Of a stretch of DNA of 32,035 nt, positions 7,946-17,127 are shown piece by piece. The DNA comes from Verrucomicrobiales bacterium (GTDB lineage: Bacteria > Verrucomicrobiota > Verrucomicrobiia > Verrucomicrobiales > DEV007). How positions within the stretch are numbered: the first letter of the stretch is position 1; every line of letters begins with the position of its first letter. The translations under genes and the position numbers were made by a program. The notes under the pieces are model-generated. The model did no database searches. It was not told where the DNA came from and worked only from the letters and a program-made list of their open reading frames with translations. Location of the stretch: positions 1-32,035 of the forward strand of contig DUBC01000015.1 of assembly GCA_012960505.1 (NCBI GenBank), written 5' to 3'.

Positions 7946-9823
7946 ATGCATGAGCAGGTTCAAACATTAGTAGATGCAGGTCGTTTAGACTTAAAATTAG
8001 GTGAAACGGTTTCTCAGTTGGAGCCAGGTGTTTTTTGTCTTCATAAGAGCTGGGGTCCCGGAGTCATAAAAGAATGGGATCTTTTCGGCGATAAAATGAT
8101 TATCGATTTTGAGGGGAAGCCTGGTCATGAGATGAAGTTGCAATTTGCAGCTAATTCACTCGAAGCATTAGATAATGATCATATCTTTGCAAAATTTGTA
8201 GGTGATTCTGAGGCTACCAAGCAATTTGCGATAGATGACCCTATTAGTTTTGCTTTTGAGGTTTTGACTAGTTTTGGAGGGTCTCTTTTCCTCGACCACT
8301 GGGAAGATAGGATTAAGGGTAGGATCATTCCTGATGAGAAATATAAGAGTTGGTGGGAGTCAGCAAAGAAGAAGATAAGGACCGACCGCCGATTTGTTTT
8401 ACCTTCTAAGCGGAACCTGCCATTTGAGTTACGCGATAGCGAGGTTTCGCCAGCGGAGGGGCTGATTGGTGATTTTGGTCAAGCGAAAGACATTAAGGCG
8501 AAGATTTCGATTCTAGAGTCAATAGGAAAAGATTTACCAGTATTTGATAAACCTGCGATTCAATTGGAGGAAATATTAAAGTCGATTTCACCTCTGGTGA
8601 TTGTGGCAATCAGGCGCTCTCCTGGAGCCGCCGTTGAGCTCTTAATTGCACGAGATGATGTGGTAGCAAAGATTGAAGGTATTGATTTGGGTGACAGCTT
8701 AAAGCTGAGTGATGTTCTTCGCGATAATAAGAAGAAGTTTCCTGAAATCTTGAAAGGTATGGGAGTTGGAAGACAGAGGCAGGTTTATGATGCGATTAAA
8801 GATGCTTACGCAGATGAATGGTCAAACGAATTGATTGCCTGCATGGAGGGATCCGGAGCGCGAGCCATAGGTGAGATTACAAAATATCTTTCTGATAATG
8901 GAGAAGGCAAACTTTTGTTAGACCATCTTTTGAAAGGGCTCGCTCAGAGAAGTTTAGGATTTGAAGTGGTTGCATGGATTTGTAAAGAGCGTAAAGAATC
9001 GTCAGAAGCAGCCTTTGCTCATAAAGGAATATCAGCTTCAATTATAGGTGCCTTAGAAAGGGATCAGCTTGATGAGACGACCCCTAAAACAAACCGTCTC
9101 CATGATCTCTTAATCGATGATACAGAATTAATACCTGATTTGCTTGTTGATAGTGACAAGGCGGAGATACGACATTTTACCCGTAGAATTCGATCCACGC
9201 CAGTATTTGAAACGTTAAATAAAAATTCTCTACTCGCGCGAATAGTGAAGAAGTTTCCTTTGGTTGAAGATTTAATAACAGGAGAGAAGAAAGAAAAGAA
9301 GGGCGCCAAGAAATCAGAACAGAAAAAACCTACTAGCTTCGTTGTTTCTTGGGAAAGTTTGCAGGCAAGACAGGAGAAGCTTGATGACATCATCAATAAA
9401 AAGATTCCGGAAAACTCAAAAGAAATTGGTATCGCTCGAGAGCATGGTGATTTGAAGGAAAATGCTGAATTTAAGGCAGCCAAGCAGCAGCAGGCGATTC
9501 TGATGCGTCAGAAAGCAGAGCTCGAGGTGGAAGTTTCAACGGCAAGAGGCACTGATTTTAGCGATGCGATTACTTCTAGCGTTTCAGTAGGCACTATCGT
9601 TGAATTGGAAGACGTCGATAGCGGAAGTTCTGAGTCTGTAACTATGCTAGGGGCATGGGACACTGACACTGAGAAGGGGATTATTTCATATCTTTCTGGT
9701 ATGGGCAATGCGATGCTGGGCAAGTCAGTCGGTGATGAGATTGAACTTTCTACTGAAAAAGAAGGAGAGACAAGGCTTGTGCAGATCAAAGCTATTAGCG
9801 CTTTCGCAAAAGGAGATTCTTAA
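7946..9823 (+). CDS. GreA/GreB-family transcript cleavage factor with ~480-residue N-terminal extension
   Basis: The C-terminal ~140 residues are a complete Gre factor. A coiled-coil domain starts near residue 486 with KIPENSKEIGIAREHGDLKENAEFKAA, including the conserved GDL-EN tip that enters the RNA polymerase secondary channel. An FKBP-like domain follows at about 545-622 (VGTIVELEDVDSG...GKSVGDEIEL). Gre factors rescue backtracked polymerase by stimulating RNA cleavage. Classical GreA is about 158 residues; here it is carried on a long mostly helical extension beginning MHEQVQTLVDAGRLDLKLGETVSQLEPGVF, with a Lys-rich linker (KKEKKGAKKSEQKK) before the Gre part. I chose the ATG at 7946; an in-frame TTG at 7856 would add 30 unconvincing residues. 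Similar long Gre proteins are, to my knowledge, typical of Verrucomicrobiota. The role of the extension is unknown. Confidence 0.85.
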   Translation: MHEQVQTLVDAGRLDLKLGETVSQLEPGVFCLHKSWGPGVIKEWDLFGDKMIIDFEGKPGHEMKLQFAANSLEALDNDHIFAKFVGDSEATKQFAIDDPISFAFEVLTSFGGSLFLDHWEDRIKGRIIPDEKYKSWWESAKKKIRTDRRFVLPSKRNLPFELRDSEVSPAEGLIGDFGQAKDIKAKISILESIGKDLPVFDKPAIQLEEILKSISPLVIVAIRRSPGAAVELLIARDDVVAKIEGIDLGDSLKLSDVLRDNKKKFPEILKGMGVGRQRQVYDAIKDAYADEWSNELIACMEGSGARAIGEITKYLSDNGEGKLLLDHLLKGLAQRSLGFEVVAWICKERKESSEAAFAHKGISASIIGALERDQLDETTPKTNRLHDLLIDDTELIPDLLVDSDKAEIRHFTRRIRSTPVFETLNKNSLLARIVKKFPLVEDLITGEKKEKKGAKKSEQKKPTSFVVSWESLQARQEKLDDIINKKIPENSKEIGIAREHGDLKENAEFKAAKQQQAILMRQKAELEVEVSTARGTDFSDAITSSVSVGTIVELEDVDSGSSESVTMLGAWDTDTEKGIISYLSGMGNAMLGKSVGDEIELSTEKEGETRLVQIKAISAFAKGDS

Positions 9824-9913
9824 ATTTTTATAATTGCGGATTTTTCAAAGGTCTTTCATTCGAGATGAGATGGAAAGCTATGCTTCTTTTCAAAATTAAA
9901 ATTATAAGAAATC

Positions 9914-11243
<1,330 letters not shown>

Positions 11244-11585
11244 ATGGGAAATATAAGCAATCGGCAAAAACTTCATCGCCTTAAACGTGATGAGTTAGGT
11301 CTAAATCTATGGCAAAGATTGACTAGGATATTGCTCTTAGCTTCAGTTGTTAGTCTAGGAATACTTGTTTTTTCTGTATTTGCTCCGGAATGGGACAAAC
11401 TGAAAGATATGGATCGAGAAAATGCTATGCTAAAGGTGCATTTAGATGAATTGAAGAGGGAGCGCAATGATCGTCTTCAGGATGAGCTTTATACATCCAA
11501 CGATATTGGGTATCTTGAAATTGTGGCCCGAGATAGACTGGATTTACAGCTACCAGAAGAAGTCGTTTTTAGGATTCAAAGATAA
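11244..11585 (+). CDS. ftsB: FtsB/DivIC-like septum formation initiator
   Basis: 113 residues with the FtsB/DivIC layout: a basic cytoplasmic N-terminus (about 1-25), one membrane segment at 26-46 (ILLLASVVSLGILVFSVFA), then an extracytoplasmic coiled coil rich in Glu/Lys/Leu (about 50-80, DKLKDMDRENAMLKVHLDEL). A C-terminal motif follows (DIGYLEIVARDRLDL), typical of the family. FtsB/DivIC joins FtsL and FtsQ/DivIB in the divisome to activate septal wall synthesis. Adjacency to eno supports the call. FtsB, FtsL and DivIC are hard to separate by sequence, so the symbol is tentative. Translation may depend on coupling to eno, because the start follows directly on a hairpin. Confidence 0.75.
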   Translation: MGNISNRQKLHRLKRDELGLNLWQRLTRILLLASVVSLGILVFSVFAPEWDKLKDMDRENAMLKVHLDELKRERNDRLQDELYTSNDIGYLEIVARDRLDLQLPEEVVFRIQR

Positions 11586-11630
11586 AAGTTTATGTCTTTA
11601 ATCTTTTTTTGAAGCCCTTCATGTCTTAGA

Positions 11631-11687
11631 TTGCAAATAATTCACCGCAAATAAGTATAAAATTACTTGCCTAAAGCCCCTATTTGC
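11631..11687 (+). promoter_or_regulatory. Repeat-rich leader upstream of the pilus/secretion ATPase operon
   Basis: GCAAATA occurs at 11633-11639 and again at 11647-11653, and its complement TATTTGC is at 11681-11687. Either copy could pair with the third, giving mutually exclusive hairpins. Between them AAGTA-TAAAAT-TACTT is a smaller inverted repeat. A TTGCAA / TATAAA pair (11631-11636 and 11656-11661, 19-base spacing) may be the promoter. The first ATPase gene starts at 11762. Confidence 0.35.
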
Positions 11688-11761
11688 TGGTACAGAATTC
11701 CGCTCTTTGTTTGCAATTATTGTAACGCAAAGTCCTTAACCTAAACCCCATTTTCCATACC

Positions 11762-13453
11762 TTGTATTCCGCAGAAGAAAATTATCTAGCTAGTATTTTA
11801 GTTGAAGGTGAAATAGTCACAGAGGTTCAAGTCGAAGATGCTAAGGGGCAGCGTAAAGGCACTGAGTCAATTGTTGAGACTTTGATTCGAACTGGCAAAG
11901 CCAAGGAAGTGGATATTGCAAGGTGCTGTGCTGTGAATTACGGGATGGATTTCGTTGAGTTGACCCATGTGACTCCTGCAAAAGAGATCGTTGATATGGT
12001 CAAGCTGGAAGACGCTCGCCGTTATGGAATGGTTCCTATCGGGTTTGATCAAAATCGATTGGAGATTGCGATAGGTGATCCTTTTGACACTGATACTATT
12101 GATAGTCTGAATCATGTTCTTGGCTATGATGTTAATGCTAGTATTTCTTCTCCGGAGCAGATTAATGATGCGATAGGACGGTGGTATGATGAAGCAATAG
12201 GTGGAGCTGACGCTGACACCGATTTGGTGGTGCTTTCTGAGAGTTCAGGTGGTGACTCAGGTGGTGATGCCGGGGCCAGCGATGCTCCTGTCATTAAACT
12301 TGTGAATCAGATTTTAAAGGAGTCATTTAATGCTGGCGCATCTGACATTCATATTGAACCTCTAGAAAAATCGGTTCGTGTTCGTTATCGTATTGATGGT
12401 TTCTTGCATGAAGTTGCTAATCATCCGCGTAATCTTCTCTCGTCCATTATTGCTAGAATCAAAATTATGACGGGAGCAATGAGTATTGCCGAGAAGCGCT
12501 TGCCCCAAGATGCGAGAATTCAATTGAGGTTAGGGGATAAGGATTTGGATTTACGTGTTTCTACAATTCCAACGAACCACGGAGAATCTGTGGTGATGAG
12601 GGTCCTTGATAAGACCGCCTTGAATCTTGGGCTCGCTCAGTTAGGTTTTCTTAGTGACGATCAGGCAACATTCGAGCAGTTGATAGCTCTTCCTGATGGC
12701 ATTTTGCTTGTGACCGGCCCTACAGGGTCCGGTAAGACTACGACCCTTTACGCATGCCTTAACTATATTAATAAGCCGGACAGAAAGATCATTACAGTTG
12801 AGGATCCTGTCGAATATCAAATGTCCGGGATTAATCAGGTAATGGTTAAGGAGGACGTAGGGATGACGTTTGCTGCAGCGCTCAGATCTATATTGCGTCA
12901 GGCTCCAAATATTATAATGATAGGAGAGATCAGGGACCTTGAAACAGCATCAATAGCCATTAATGCATCTTTGACTGGACACCTTGTATTTTCTACTCTT
13001 CATACGAACGACGCCCCTAGTGCTGTTGCTCGTATGGCAGACATTGGAGTGAAGAGGTTCTTAATTGCATCTGCTGTGCGGGCGATTATTGCGCAGAGGC
13101 TCATTCGAAAGCTTTGTTCCGAATGTAAGACACCTGGGGAATTGAATGAAAGGGAAATAAAGGCTTTGACCTTGGATGCTACTCAGATGAATGATTCTAC
13201 GATAATGACACCAGATGGTTGTGTAAAGTGTCGAGCGACAGGTTACAAGGGTCGAGCTGGCATCTTCGAAATATTTCAAATTGATGATGAAGTCCGCCAC
13301 ATGGTGAATGAAAATTTATCGACGCCTCAGTTAAGAAGGCAAGCACGTGAAATCGGGATGAGGACTTTGCGTGAGGACGGTATTCGTAAAGTTTTAAATG
13401 GAATGACTTCAGCGTCGGAGATCATTCATGTAACAATGTCTGATGCTAGCTAA
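11762..13453 (+). CDS. GspE/PilB-type assembly ATPase (first copy)
   Basis: 563-residue hexameric ATPase that powers type IV pilus or type II secretion pseudopilus assembly at the inner membrane. Residues 1-145 resemble the MshEN/GspE N-terminal domain (EIVTEVQVEDAKGQ, ARRYGMVPIGFDQNRLEIAIGDP). The motor domain has ASDIHIEP (193-200), Walker A GPTGSGKTTTLYA (319-331), Asp box TVEDPVEY, Walker B region IIMIGEIRDLETA (384-396) and His box LTGHLVFSTLHTNDA (404-418). A four-cysteine zinc site is formed by C452, C455, C487 and C490. The usual DPD before the Walker B strand reads APN. The start is a TTG at 11762; no in-frame ATG lies nearby. A paralogue starts 24 bases downstream. Confidence 0.92.
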   Translation: MYSAEENYLASILVEGEIVTEVQVEDAKGQRKGTESIVETLIRTGKAKEVDIARCCAVNYGMDFVELTHVTPAKEIVDMVKLEDARRYGMVPIGFDQNRLEIAIGDPFDTDTIDSLNHVLGYDVNASISSPEQINDAIGRWYDEAIGGADADTDLVVLSESSGGDSGGDAGASDAPVIKLVNQILKESFNAGASDIHIEPLEKSVRVRYRIDGFLHEVANHPRNLLSSIIARIKIMTGAMSIAEKRLPQDARIQLRLGDKDLDLRVSTIPTNHGESVVMRVLDKTALNLGLAQLGFLSDDQATFEQLIALPDGILLVTGPTGSGKTTTLYACLNYINKPDRKIITVEDPVEYQMSGINQVMVKEDVGMTFAAALRSILRQAPNIIMIGEIRDLETASIAINASLTGHLVFSTLHTNDAPSAVARMADIGVKRFLIASAVRAIIAQRLIRKLCSECKTPGELNEREIKALTLDATQMNDSTIMTPDGCVKCRATGYKGRAGIFEIFQIDDEVRHMVNENLSTPQLRRQAREIGMRTLREDGIRKVLNGMTSASEIIHVTMSDAS

Positions 13454-13477
13454 TCCCAAAACATTTTAAGAATTAAT

Positions 13478-15148
13478 ATGACACCAGGACAAGTCCTAGA
13501 ACTACTTAAGCAGCGCGGTGCAATTACCAAAGATCAGGCCCAAGAGATTGAGGAGTTGATGGAGAATGCGACCAAAGACGTCGCTCAGGCAATTGCAGAT
13601 TATGGTGTTCTTGCTAGGGAAGATGTTTTTTTTCACATTGCAGAAGATTTAGGACATAAGCATGTTAATTTAAAAGGGTTCAATCCGTCGGCGGAAGTCA
13701 TTTCAGCTATCCCAGCGGCTACAGCAAGGCTTTATAAGGCTTTTCCTGTTAGCTATGATGGATCGAAGTTGACCGTGGCAATGGCAGACCCGTTGGATCC
13801 TCAGGTCGGTGAGGATTTAAGCTTCGCTTTGAGTCAGGAGTTGGATTTTTGTGTTGCGGATACTAAGCAGATTTTGGACGGGATCGAGCGAATTTATGTT
13901 GCCGGAGAAGGTACAGGACAAATGAATGATATTTTGAGTCAGCTCAAAGGGATTGCTCTTAGTGATGATGATGATGATGAAAGCGAGGCGAACTCGGCTC
14001 CAATTGTTAGATATATTGATTTGGTCCTTGAACAGGCCATGAGAGAACAAGCATCTGATATACACTTTGAGCCGTTCGAGAGTGAATTCAAAATTCGTTA
14101 CCGTGTGGATGGATCTCTTTATGAGATGTCGCCTCCTCCAGTCCATCTTGCGAATACAATCATTTCCCGAATCAAGGTCATATCTAATCTCAACATTGCC
14201 GAAAGGAGAATACCTCAGGACGGACGGATGGTGATGTCTCTAGAAGACAGGGATGTTGATTTTAGAGTTTCGACGCTACCTACCAGCTACGGTGAGAGTG
14301 TGGTGTTGAGGGTTCTGGACCGTGCCTCTGTTAGTCTTGACCTTGTGAACTTGGGGCTACCATCAGATCTGTCTGAATACATTGAAGGAACAATAGTTAA
14401 GCCCAACGGCATTTTCATTTGTACTGGTCCGACCGGAGCAGGAAAGACCACTACGCTCTATGCATGCTTGCGAAGAATTAATACCATCGACAGTAAGCTT
14501 CTCACAGCTGAGGATCCTGTAGAGTATGATGTGGAAGGAATTATTCAGGTCCCGGTTAACGAAGGAATTGGTCTGACTTTTTCTCGAGTTCTTCGTGCAT
14601 TTTTGAGGCAGGATCCGGACCGTATACTTGTGGGAGAGATGCGTGATGTTGAAACTGCGCAAATTGCAATTCAGGCTTCATTGACTGGGCACTTAGTTTT
14701 TTCTACTCTTCATACCAATGATGCGCCGGGTGCAGTTACTCGTTTAGTGGATATGGGATGTGAGCCTTTTCTTGTTTCAGCTTCCCTTGAGGGGGTCCTA
14801 GGGCAACGCCTTCTCAGAACAATATGTTCTGATTGTAAGCAGCCATATGAACCTAGCATGGCATTACTCGGTGAGCTTGGACTCAGTCCTGAAGATATTG
14901 GAGATAAAGAGTTTTTCACCGGAGCAGGTTGTGAGGAATGTGGGAATTCAGGGTACCGAGGACGTAAGGGGTTATTCGAGTTACTTGATATTAGTGAGCC
15001 TATTGCGGAAATGATTACCGAGCGTGTCGCGACGGTTGTTTTACGTCAAAAGGCAATTGAACTGGGGATGACTACTTTGAGGGAGGATGGTCTTAGAAAC
15101 ATTTACGAAGGTAACACAACTATCGAAGAGGTGCTTAAATATACCTAA
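13478..15148 (+). CDS. GspE/PilB-type assembly ATPase (second, paralogous copy)
   Basis: 556 residues with the same fold as the gene upstream but clearly diverged. It has an N-terminal MshEN-like region (1-140), then an acidic DDDDDESE linker at 163-170. Motor motifs are ASDIHFEP (192-199), Walker A GPTGAGKTTTLYA (317-329), AEDPVEY, RQDPDRILVGEMRD (377-390), His box LTGHLVFSTLHTNDA (402-416), and zinc cysteines C450, C453, C485, C488. Both copies keep every catalytic motif, so both should be active motors. They may drive different machines or form a mixed system. The gene lies 24 bases after the first copy and about 108 before gspF, on the same strand, suggesting one operon. Confidence 0.92.
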   Translation: MTPGQVLELLKQRGAITKDQAQEIEELMENATKDVAQAIADYGVLAREDVFFHIAEDLGHKHVNLKGFNPSAEVISAIPAATARLYKAFPVSYDGSKLTVAMADPLDPQVGEDLSFALSQELDFCVADTKQILDGIERIYVAGEGTGQMNDILSQLKGIALSDDDDDESEANSAPIVRYIDLVLEQAMREQASDIHFEPFESEFKIRYRVDGSLYEMSPPPVHLANTIISRIKVISNLNIAERRIPQDGRMVMSLEDRDVDFRVSTLPTSYGESVVLRVLDRASVSLDLVNLGLPSDLSEYIEGTIVKPNGIFICTGPTGAGKTTTLYACLRRINTIDSKLLTAEDPVEYDVEGIIQVPVNEGIGLTFSRVLRAFLRQDPDRILVGEMRDVETAQIAIQASLTGHLVFSTLHTNDAPGAVTRLVDMGCEPFLVSASLEGVLGQRLLRTICSDCKQPYEPSMALLGELGLSPEDIGDKEFFTGAGCEECGNSGYRGRKGLFELLDISEPIAEMITERVATVVLRQKAIELGMTTLREDGLRNIYEGNTTIEEVLKYT

Positions 15149-15256
15149 AAAACACCATTTTCGCCTGATTAAAGATCTGTCGTTGCAAGCAGAGGAAGAA
15201 CAGGTTTAAATTAGTAACTCAAATCCCTTTATCTACAGCATTTACCCCAATAATTT

Positions 15257-16531
15257 ATGCCCATATTTCAATACGAAGCTATCGATGCTAAGAGTGAAGT
15301 AACTACTGGAAGTATTGAAGCCGCAAATAAGGCGGACGCAACCCAACAGCTTCGAACGAATGGACTTTTCCCAAAACAAATTGTAGAAAAAGGAAAAGGA
15401 AAATTAAAGGCAACGAAAGGGAAAAAACGCGGAGGTGGTCGTTCTCGTTCGAAGAAGGGAGGGATTAGTTTTGGTGGTAAGACAGTGGCGGGAAAGGTCT
15501 TAATGATCTTTACGCGTCAACTTGCGACACTCATTGATTCCGGATTGCCATTACTTCGTGGGCTTACTGTTTTGGCTAAGCAGGAACCTAATCCAGTCCT
15601 CAAAAAGACCATTAAGAACCTAGCTGATTCAGTTCAGACAGGAAGTACATTCTCTGAAAGCTTGGCTCAGCATCCCGCGATCTTTAATAAATTATATGTT
15701 AATATGGTCAAGGCTGGAGAGCTTGGTGGTGTCCTTGAGCTTGTTCTTATACGTTTGGCTGAGTATTCAGAAAAGGCTCAGAAACTGAAGAATAAGATTG
15801 TAGCAGCAATGGTTTATCCCCTGATTGTCATGGTCATTGCGATGTCTATCATGGTTTTCCTTTTGATTGTGATTGTTCCTAAGTTTGAGAAGATATTTGA
15901 GGATATGTTAGGGTCGGCGGATAAATTGCCAGGGCTAACCAAGTTTGTTATTAATCTTTCTGACACGATGTCTACAAATATATTTCCCATTGCTGGAACC
16001 CTATTCGGCATCTTTGTTGTTTATAAGCTCGCTTCGAGCCAGCCTTGGGGTAGAAGATTTCTTGATGCTGTAAAACTTAAAATGCCTCTGTTCGGATCAG
16101 TTCAGAGGAAGAGTGCTATTTCAAGGTTCAGTAGGACCTTAGGAACTTTGGTTACTAGTGGTGTCCCTATCCTTCAGGCACTTAATATTACTCGTGAAAC
16201 GGCTGGAAATGTAGTGATATCACAAGCAGTTCAGAATGTCCATGATGCGGTAAAAGAAGGTGAATCAATCGTCAATCCTCTGGAGGCTAGTGGTGTTTTT
16301 CCAGCAATGGTTATAAGCATGGTCGACGTTGGTGAAGAGACTGGTCAGTTGCCGGAGATGTTACTTAAAGTGGCTGATGTTTACGATGATGAGGTGGATA
16401 ATGCGGTGGCCGCATTAACGTCCATGCTCGAGCCTCTAATGATCGTTATGCTTGCGGTAGTCGTTGGTGTAATCGTTATGGCGCTGTTCCTTCCGATGGT
16501 TGAAATCATCAAGGGTGTTGCAGGGCAATAA
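15257..16531 (+). CDS. GspF/PilC-type inner-membrane platform protein
   Basis: 424 residues. It begins MPIFQYEAIDAKSEVTTGSIEA, the standard GspF/PilC opening, followed by a basic linker with KKRGGGRSRSKKGG. Two GspF domains follow: the first around FTRQLATLIDSGLPLLRGL and the second around FSRTLGTLVTSGVPILQALNI. Membrane segments lie at AAMVYPLIVMVIAMSIMVFL, near residues 240-258 and at the C-terminus (MIVMLAVVVGVIVMALFLPM). The protein anchors the assembly ATPase and transmits its motion to pilin extrusion. It lies downstream of the two ATPases and 15 bases upstream of the pseudopilin gene. Confidence 0.94.
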   Translation: MPIFQYEAIDAKSEVTTGSIEAANKADATQQLRTNGLFPKQIVEKGKGKLKATKGKKRGGGRSRSKKGGISFGGKTVAGKVLMIFTRQLATLIDSGLPLLRGLTVLAKQEPNPVLKKTIKNLADSVQTGSTFSESLAQHPAIFNKLYVNMVKAGELGGVLELVLIRLAEYSEKAQKLKNKIVAAMVYPLIVMVIAMSIMVFLLIVIVPKFEKIFEDMLGSADKLPGLTKFVINLSDTMSTNIFPIAGTLFGIFVVYKLASSQPWGRRFLDAVKLKMPLFGSVQRKSAISRFSRTLGTLVTSGVPILQALNITRETAGNVVISQAVQNVHDAVKEGESIVNPLEASGVFPAMVISMVDVGEETGQLPEMLLKVADVYDDEVDNAVAALTSMLEPLMIVMLAVVVGVIVMALFLPMVEIIKGVAGQ

Positions 16532-16546
16532 AAGGAAATATAAAAT

Positions 16547-17125
16547 TTGAAAGCTTTGATGGATCCTATGAAAAATAATGATTCAAGGTGCAGGAGATCT
16601 GCTTTTACATTAATTGAATTGCTAACAGTGATTAGCATCATAGCGATTCTCATGGCTATGACTATAGCCATCATAAGCTATGCTCAGGACAAGGCAGCGG
16701 AGGAGAGAACCAAGTCTGTTTTAATCGCAGTTAAAGCTGGCCTTGAAAGATATAATGATGAGTACGGTGAATATCCTGAACCAGTAGAAAATAGTGGCAC
16801 TGGAAAGTCTGGTTCAGTTGCTCTCTATCAGGCTCTGATGGATGATGGAGATGATGAAATTCTTGGAGGGCCGAATGAGCCTTCTGACGGCAGGACTGGT
16901 GAGAATATGTTTGTAGATGTGAAATCTAAAGGCTTCGTAGATGGTGAAGGCTCTACTTATTGGATAAAGGATGGTTATGACCGCAAGATTTATTACCAGG
17001 TTTATGATCCGGAAAATCCAGAGGCGACTAATCAAACGACATATGATCTTTGGTCCTACGGTAAAGACAAGGGAGGGAAGAAGGCAGATACTGACAACGA
17101 AGCTTTGTGGATAAAGAACTGGTAA
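16547..17125 (+). CDS. GspG-like major pseudopilin / type IV prepilin-like protein
   Basis: 192 residues starting with a type III signal: a short basic leader ending RRSA, then FTLIELLTVISIIAILMAMTIAIISYA, the class-defining hydrophobic helix with Glu at position 5 of the mature protein. The residue before the cut is Ala rather than the usual Gly. The C-terminal domain keeps the GspG-like pattern (ERTKSVLIAVKAGLERYNDEYGEYPEP). I prefer the TTG start at 16547, with AAAGGA about 10 bases upstream; the ATG at 16559 is too far from it. It would be processed by a prepilin peptidase not encoded here. Its stop is only 2 bases from the stop of the convergent gene. Confidence 0.88.
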   Translation: MKALMDPMKNNDSRCRRSAFTLIELLTVISIIAILMAMTIAIISYAQDKAAEERTKSVLIAVKAGLERYNDEYGEYPEPVENSGTGKSGSVALYQALMDDGDDEILGGPNEPSDGRTGENMFVDVKSKGFVDGEGSTYWIKDGYDRKIYYQVYDPENPEATNQTTYDLWSYGKDKGGKKADTDNEALWIKNW

Positions 17126-17127
17126 GG

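Noticed and set aside
13962..13985. GAT trinucleotide run in the second GspE gene
   Set aside because: Encodes an acidic linker between domains, which is usual for this family; too short to suggest phase variation.
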